A stretch of 34,401 nucleotides of DNA from a virus: positions 1 to 34,401 of IMG/VR virus record IMGVR_UViG_3300043409_000843. One strand, 5' to 3'. Shown here piece after piece: positions 32,992 through 34,401 of this stretch. The position numbers and the translations under genes were made by a program. Positions within the stretch are counted from its first letter, which is position 1, and each line of letters opens with the position of its first letter. The notes under the pieces are model-generated. The model had not been told where the DNA came from and did not search any database. It saw only the letters and a program-made list of their open reading frames with translations.

Positions 32992-33218
32992 AGGGTGACC
33001 CCACAAGCCTGAAGGAAATCCATGTGAGTGCCTTCTGCGAGGAAATCCTCGTCATCTGTTGCAAACATTTGCACAAGCGCAACGACAACTTCGTCAAGCA
33101 CTTCGCCCTCATTGGGCAACGGCTCTCCTGTGTTGTATGCGTGTTGCAAACTTGACACAACCGAGTTTATCGCTGCTGCGATAACCGCGTAATCTTTCTT
33201 GTCAAACTGGCGCACCAT
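32988..33218 (-). CDS. Small acidic hypothetical protein
   Basis: 76 aa, starting MVRQFDKKDYAVIAAAINSVV, helical and acidic (GEVLDEVVVALVQMFATDDEDF). No family recognised. It is coupled by ATGA to the membrane protein downstream and lies 2 nt after the stop of the 51-aa gene. Confidence 0.6.
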   Translation of the reverse strand: MVRQFDKKDYAVIAAAINSVVSSLQHAYNTGEPLPNEGEVLDEVVVALVQMFATDDEDFLAEGTHMDFLQACGVTL

Positions 33219-33220
33219 GA

Positions 33221-33376
33221 TTAGATACCTGCCTTGTCGTGTTGCTTGAGGAACGAATCGATTTGCGAACGAGTTTCACGCAACTGGTCAAACAATTCCG
33301 CCATCTTCATCTTGTTCCTGTCCGTGTGTCCCATCAAATCCTCAATGAGTTTCATGAGCCTATCTGCATCCAACAT
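33221..33376 (-). CDS. Small coiled-coil protein (51 aa)
   Basis: 51 aa, MLDADRLMKLIEDLMGHTD, then RNKMKMAELFDQLRETRSQ, essentially one helix. The ATG at 33376 follows a leader GGAAAGCAAGGTATGTA, with hairpin 33394-33405 17 nt upstream and repeat copy B 61 nt upstream. This regulated position makes a real gene likely. Function unknown. Confidence 0.6.
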   Translation of the reverse strand: MLDADRLMKLIEDLMGHTDRNKMKMAELFDQLRETRSQIDSFLKQHDKAGI

Positions 33377-33450
33377 TACATACCTTGCTTTCCGCCCTTG
33401 TGGGCATAACGATTTGGGTTATTCCAAATCGGCACTATCTTTCTTGACAC
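33376..33450 (-). CDS. Possible 24-aa leader peptide starting in repeat copy B
   Basis: The GTG inside the repeat opens a 25-codon frame beginning MSRKIVPIW. Its TAA overlaps ATG 33376 as TAATG, the coupling style of this phage. The same (A/G)TG-TCA-AGA-AAG opening occurs in the other three copies. It has not been seen as a protein family; the frame may be fortuitous. Confidence 0.3.
   Translation of the reverse strand: MSRKIVPIWNNPNRYAHKGGKQGM
33394..33405 (-). promoter_or_regulatory. Start-associated hairpin
   Basis: GCCC-TTGT-GGGC, 17 nt upstream of ATG 33376. Near-copy of the hairpin at 32823-32834, with the loop differing by one base. Confidence 0.55.
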
Positions 33451-33457
33451 GTCCATC
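33437..33457 (-). repeat. 21-bp early-region repeat, copy B
   Basis: GATGGAC then GTGTCAAGAAAGAT on the - strand, followed by AGTGCCGATTTGG. Its left end is 61 nt upstream of ATG 33376. It is partly folded into the hairpin at 33453-33479. Confidence 0.8.
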
Positions 33458-33479
33458 CGCTGCCACAGGCAACGGATGG
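33453..33479 (-). terminator. Imperfect 11-bp hairpin abutting repeat B
   Basis: CCATCCG(c)TGCC - ACA - GGCA(a)CGGATGG, one mismatch. It starts 5 nt after the stop of the 50-aa gene and shares its GGATGG arm with the repeat. It might end the upstream transcript or control the repeat element. Confidence 0.45.
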
Positions 33480-33484
33480 GGATA

Positions 33485-33637
33485 TTACTTGTTAGCATCT
33501 TTCGCACGCCTGGGCTTGACATGAGTCATTTCTCCGTGCAAATTGCAAGCAACGCTTGCAGAACGCAGAAACACCTCAATCTCACGCCCACACTTGCAAG
33601 TGTAAACGCCCTTCGGATTGACCACGCGCTTACGCAT
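33485..33637 (-). CDS. Small Cys-rich protein (50 aa)
   Basis: 50 aa, basic ends (MRKRVVNPKG ... KPRRAKDANK) around T-C-K-C-G-R-E-I-E and A-C-N-L-H-G. These three Cys plus His could bind zinc as a small ribbon. The leader AGAAAGAGGTTAGGTT precedes ATG 33637, and hairpin GTCGG/CCGAC is 16 nt upstream, which supports the start. Function unknown. Confidence 0.6.
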   Translation of the reverse strand: MRKRVVNPKGVYTCKCGREIEVFLRSASVACNLHGEMTHVKPRRAKDANK

Positions 33638-33653
33638 AACCTAACCTCTTTCT

Positions 33654-33667
33654 GTCGGCGCACCGAC
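33654..33667 (-). promoter_or_regulatory. Start-associated hairpin
   Basis: GTCGG-CGCA-CCGAC, 16 nt upstream of ATG 33637, followed on the - strand by AGAAAGAGGTTAGGTT. Confidence 0.55.
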
Positions 33668-33756
33668 CTGACCTATGTGCGGGATTGCACATAAGAAATA
33701 ACTCCCTGCGAGCATGGTTTCGTCGATTATCGCGTCCCACACCCGCAGAGAATAGT

Positions 33757-33792
33757 GTGCATAGCGTGCAGGGGGAACAACACGCTACGCAC
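33757..33792 (-). ncRNA. Long stem-loop within the hairpin-rich region
   Basis: GTGCaTAGCGTG / CACGCTAcGCAC, 11 pairs with one A-C mismatch and a 12-nt loop CAGGGGGAACAA (+ strand). The large C-rich loop of the - strand version could pair with a G-rich ribosome binding site. A functional RNA is inferred from structure only. Confidence 0.35.
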
Positions 33793-33895
33793 TAGTGTGT
33801 GTTACGGGAGTTGCACCCATACGCTAGATTGCCACAATCTCGTGGACACACGACTTCCCGCAGGTATAAGCCCGCTGGTAACTCGGGAAGGGAAC

Positions 33896-34210
33896 TTAGG
33901 CGACGACAACCGCAGGCTTCGGCGTACGCATGTACGCGAAGATTGCTTTGTTCGCCATTGACTTCGCATCCGCAGGTGAGAAACCGCCCGCGATGAACCC
34001 AGCCAGCATGGTTGCGAACTCGGTCTCGTAACCCGCACGCCACTCGGGCGTTGGCTTGACGGCTTTGACCTTCGCAGGCTTGTTGGCTTTCTCTGCCGCT
34101 TTCGCAGCCGCGAGGGCTGCCCGAGCCTCAGCCACTAGGGCTTTGGCGGTTTCCACTTCCGACACCACGGGCGCTGAGACCACGGGTGTAACTTCCTTGC
34201 GCTTTGCCAC
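33896..34210 (-). CDS. Ala/Lys/Pro-rich early protein
   Basis: 104 aa from GTG 34210, chosen because GGAG is 8 nt upstream, a weak hairpin (34228-34239) lies 17 nt upstream and repeat C lies 63 nt upstream, as for the other genes; TTG 34273 would be inside the repeat. The chain has a low-complexity helix (EARAALAAAKAAEKANKPAKVK) and a compact C-terminal domain (WRAGYETEFATMLAGFIAGG; DAKSMANKAIFAYM). Base composition here is richer in G+C than in the rest. No family recognised. Confidence 0.55.
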   Translation of the reverse strand: MAKRKEVTPVVSAPVVSEVETAKALVAEARAALAAAKAAEKANKPAKVKAVKPTPEWRAGYETEFATMLAGFIAGGFSPADAKSMANKAIFAYMRTPKPAVVVA

Positions 34211-34272
34211 TTGCTTCTCCGTTCCGCGCCCCGCAGGACGCTGTAGCCGTTGGCGGTTGCCAAATCGGCGCA

Positions 34273-34293
34273 ATCTTTCTTGACACGTCCATC
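34273..34293 (-). repeat. 21-bp early-region repeat, copy C
   Basis: GATGGAC then GTGTCAAGAAAGAT on the - strand, followed by TGCGCCGATTTGG, very like the flank of copy B. Its left end is 63 nt upstream of GTG 34210. Confidence 0.8.
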
Positions 34294-34363
34294 CACACTC
34301 ACACGCTGCGAGATGAACAACACTCGCCGCGAGTGGCAGGATGAACTAGCCAATCGGACTGCA

Positions 34364-34384
34364 ATCTTTCTTGACACGTCCATC
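34364..34384 (-). repeat. 21-bp early-region repeat, copy D
   Basis: Identical core to B and C; the following bases TGCAGTCCGATTGG are shifted by one. It lies 91 nt from copy C with no clear gene between; a small inverted repeat ACTCG-CCG-CGAGT is at 34320-34332. It may drive a short RNA or a gene located at 34210. Confidence 0.75.
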
Positions 34385-34401
34385 CGCGGCCACACGCGTT
34401 G

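Larger units (their letters stand above)
33638..33895 (-). other. 258-nt gene-free, hairpin-rich stretch (candidate structured RNA)
   Basis: No convincing ORF on either strand. Besides 33654-33667 it holds: TATGTGC/GCACATA (33674-33693), an 11-bp stem with one mismatch (33757-33792) and ATGGG/CCCGT on the - strand with loop TGCAACT (33804-33820). It also holds AGATTG-CCA-CAATCT (33826-33840), CGTG/CACG (33841-33852) and CTTCCCG/CGGGAAG (33854-33890). Such density in a compact phage suggests a structured transcript or protein-binding region. It lies just after the 33896-34210 gene on the early strand. Confidence 0.45.

Noticed and set aside
33780-33860. Possible tRNA on the - strand (T-arm-like ATGGG-TGCAACT-CCCGT followed by AACACAC, with GTGTGT upstream)
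   Set aside because: Only about 24 nt separate the putative 5' acceptor strand from the T-arm, so there is no room for D and anticodon arms; the anticodon stem cannot be formed.
1-34401. CRISPR array, insertion sequence or integrase/attachment site
   Set aside because: No regularly spaced direct repeats, transposase or tyrosine/serine recombinase motifs were found; the four 21-bp repeats are unevenly spaced and lie in promoter-like positions.

Overview
The window is a near gene-saturated piece of a tailed double-stranded DNA bacteriophage. It begins inside a tail-fibre gene and ends in the early region, so at least one end of the genome is missing. There is a complete head-assembly set (large terminase, portal, scaffold-like protein, HK97-fold-like major capsid protein). 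A P22-type adaptor and a DNA-stabilisation-like protein follow. No tail tube, sheath or recognisable tape measure is present, and the late block ends in a 1742-residue protein of the kind found as internal or ejection proteins. This points to a short-tailed (podovirus-like) phage. No integrase or repressor was seen, so a lytic lifestyle is likely within the limits of the window. The host is uncertain. Moderate G+C, two peptidoglycan hydrolases, a proteasome-beta-like protease and CTAGGAG-type ribosome binding sites would suit an uncultured actinobacterial host, possibly freshwater, but the sequence does not prove it.

Layout: positions 1-21911 are all on the + strand (late genes). They run from the tail fibre (3-940) through a holin-like protein and small lysine-rich proteins (998-2544), M15 peptidase and secreted lysozyme-like enzyme (2532-3539), TerL (3530-5134), two small genes, portal (5579-7363), scaffold and capsid (7426-9177) and a strong terminator (9207-9236). 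After it come two lysine/alanine-rich proteins sharing an N-terminal motif, adaptor/stabilisation/fibre proteins (12252-14811) and internal or ejection proteins (14975-21911). A bidirectional terminator-like hairpin (21921-21945) separates this from a convergent - strand block (34210 down to 21956).

The - strand block is the early/replication module. In transcription order it has small proteins (34210-32353), a CobS/MoxR-like AAA+ ATPase with a possible degenerate von Willebrand A-like partner and three overlapping genes (31687-28114), and a Cas4/RecB-like nuclease. Next are a DnaB-like helicase, an archaeo-eukaryotic-type primase, a proteasome-like Ntn hydrolase, RusA, a second PD-(D/E)XK-like nuclease, a sigma-region-4-like HTH protein and a DUF1599-like protein. 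Most genes overlap by ATGA, GTGA or TAATG, implying translational coupling. No DNA polymerase or RNA polymerase is visible.

The least ordinary part is the right-hand early region. It holds four copies of a 21-bp element 61-70 nt upstream of - strand starts (a fourth lies 91 nt above the third), hairpins placed 16-18 nt upstream of six start codons, and a 258-nt gene-free stretch packed with hairpins. Together these look like a phage-specific expression-control system. Several genes too short for usual ORF cut-offs were recovered (53, 52, 51, 50 and 41 aa).
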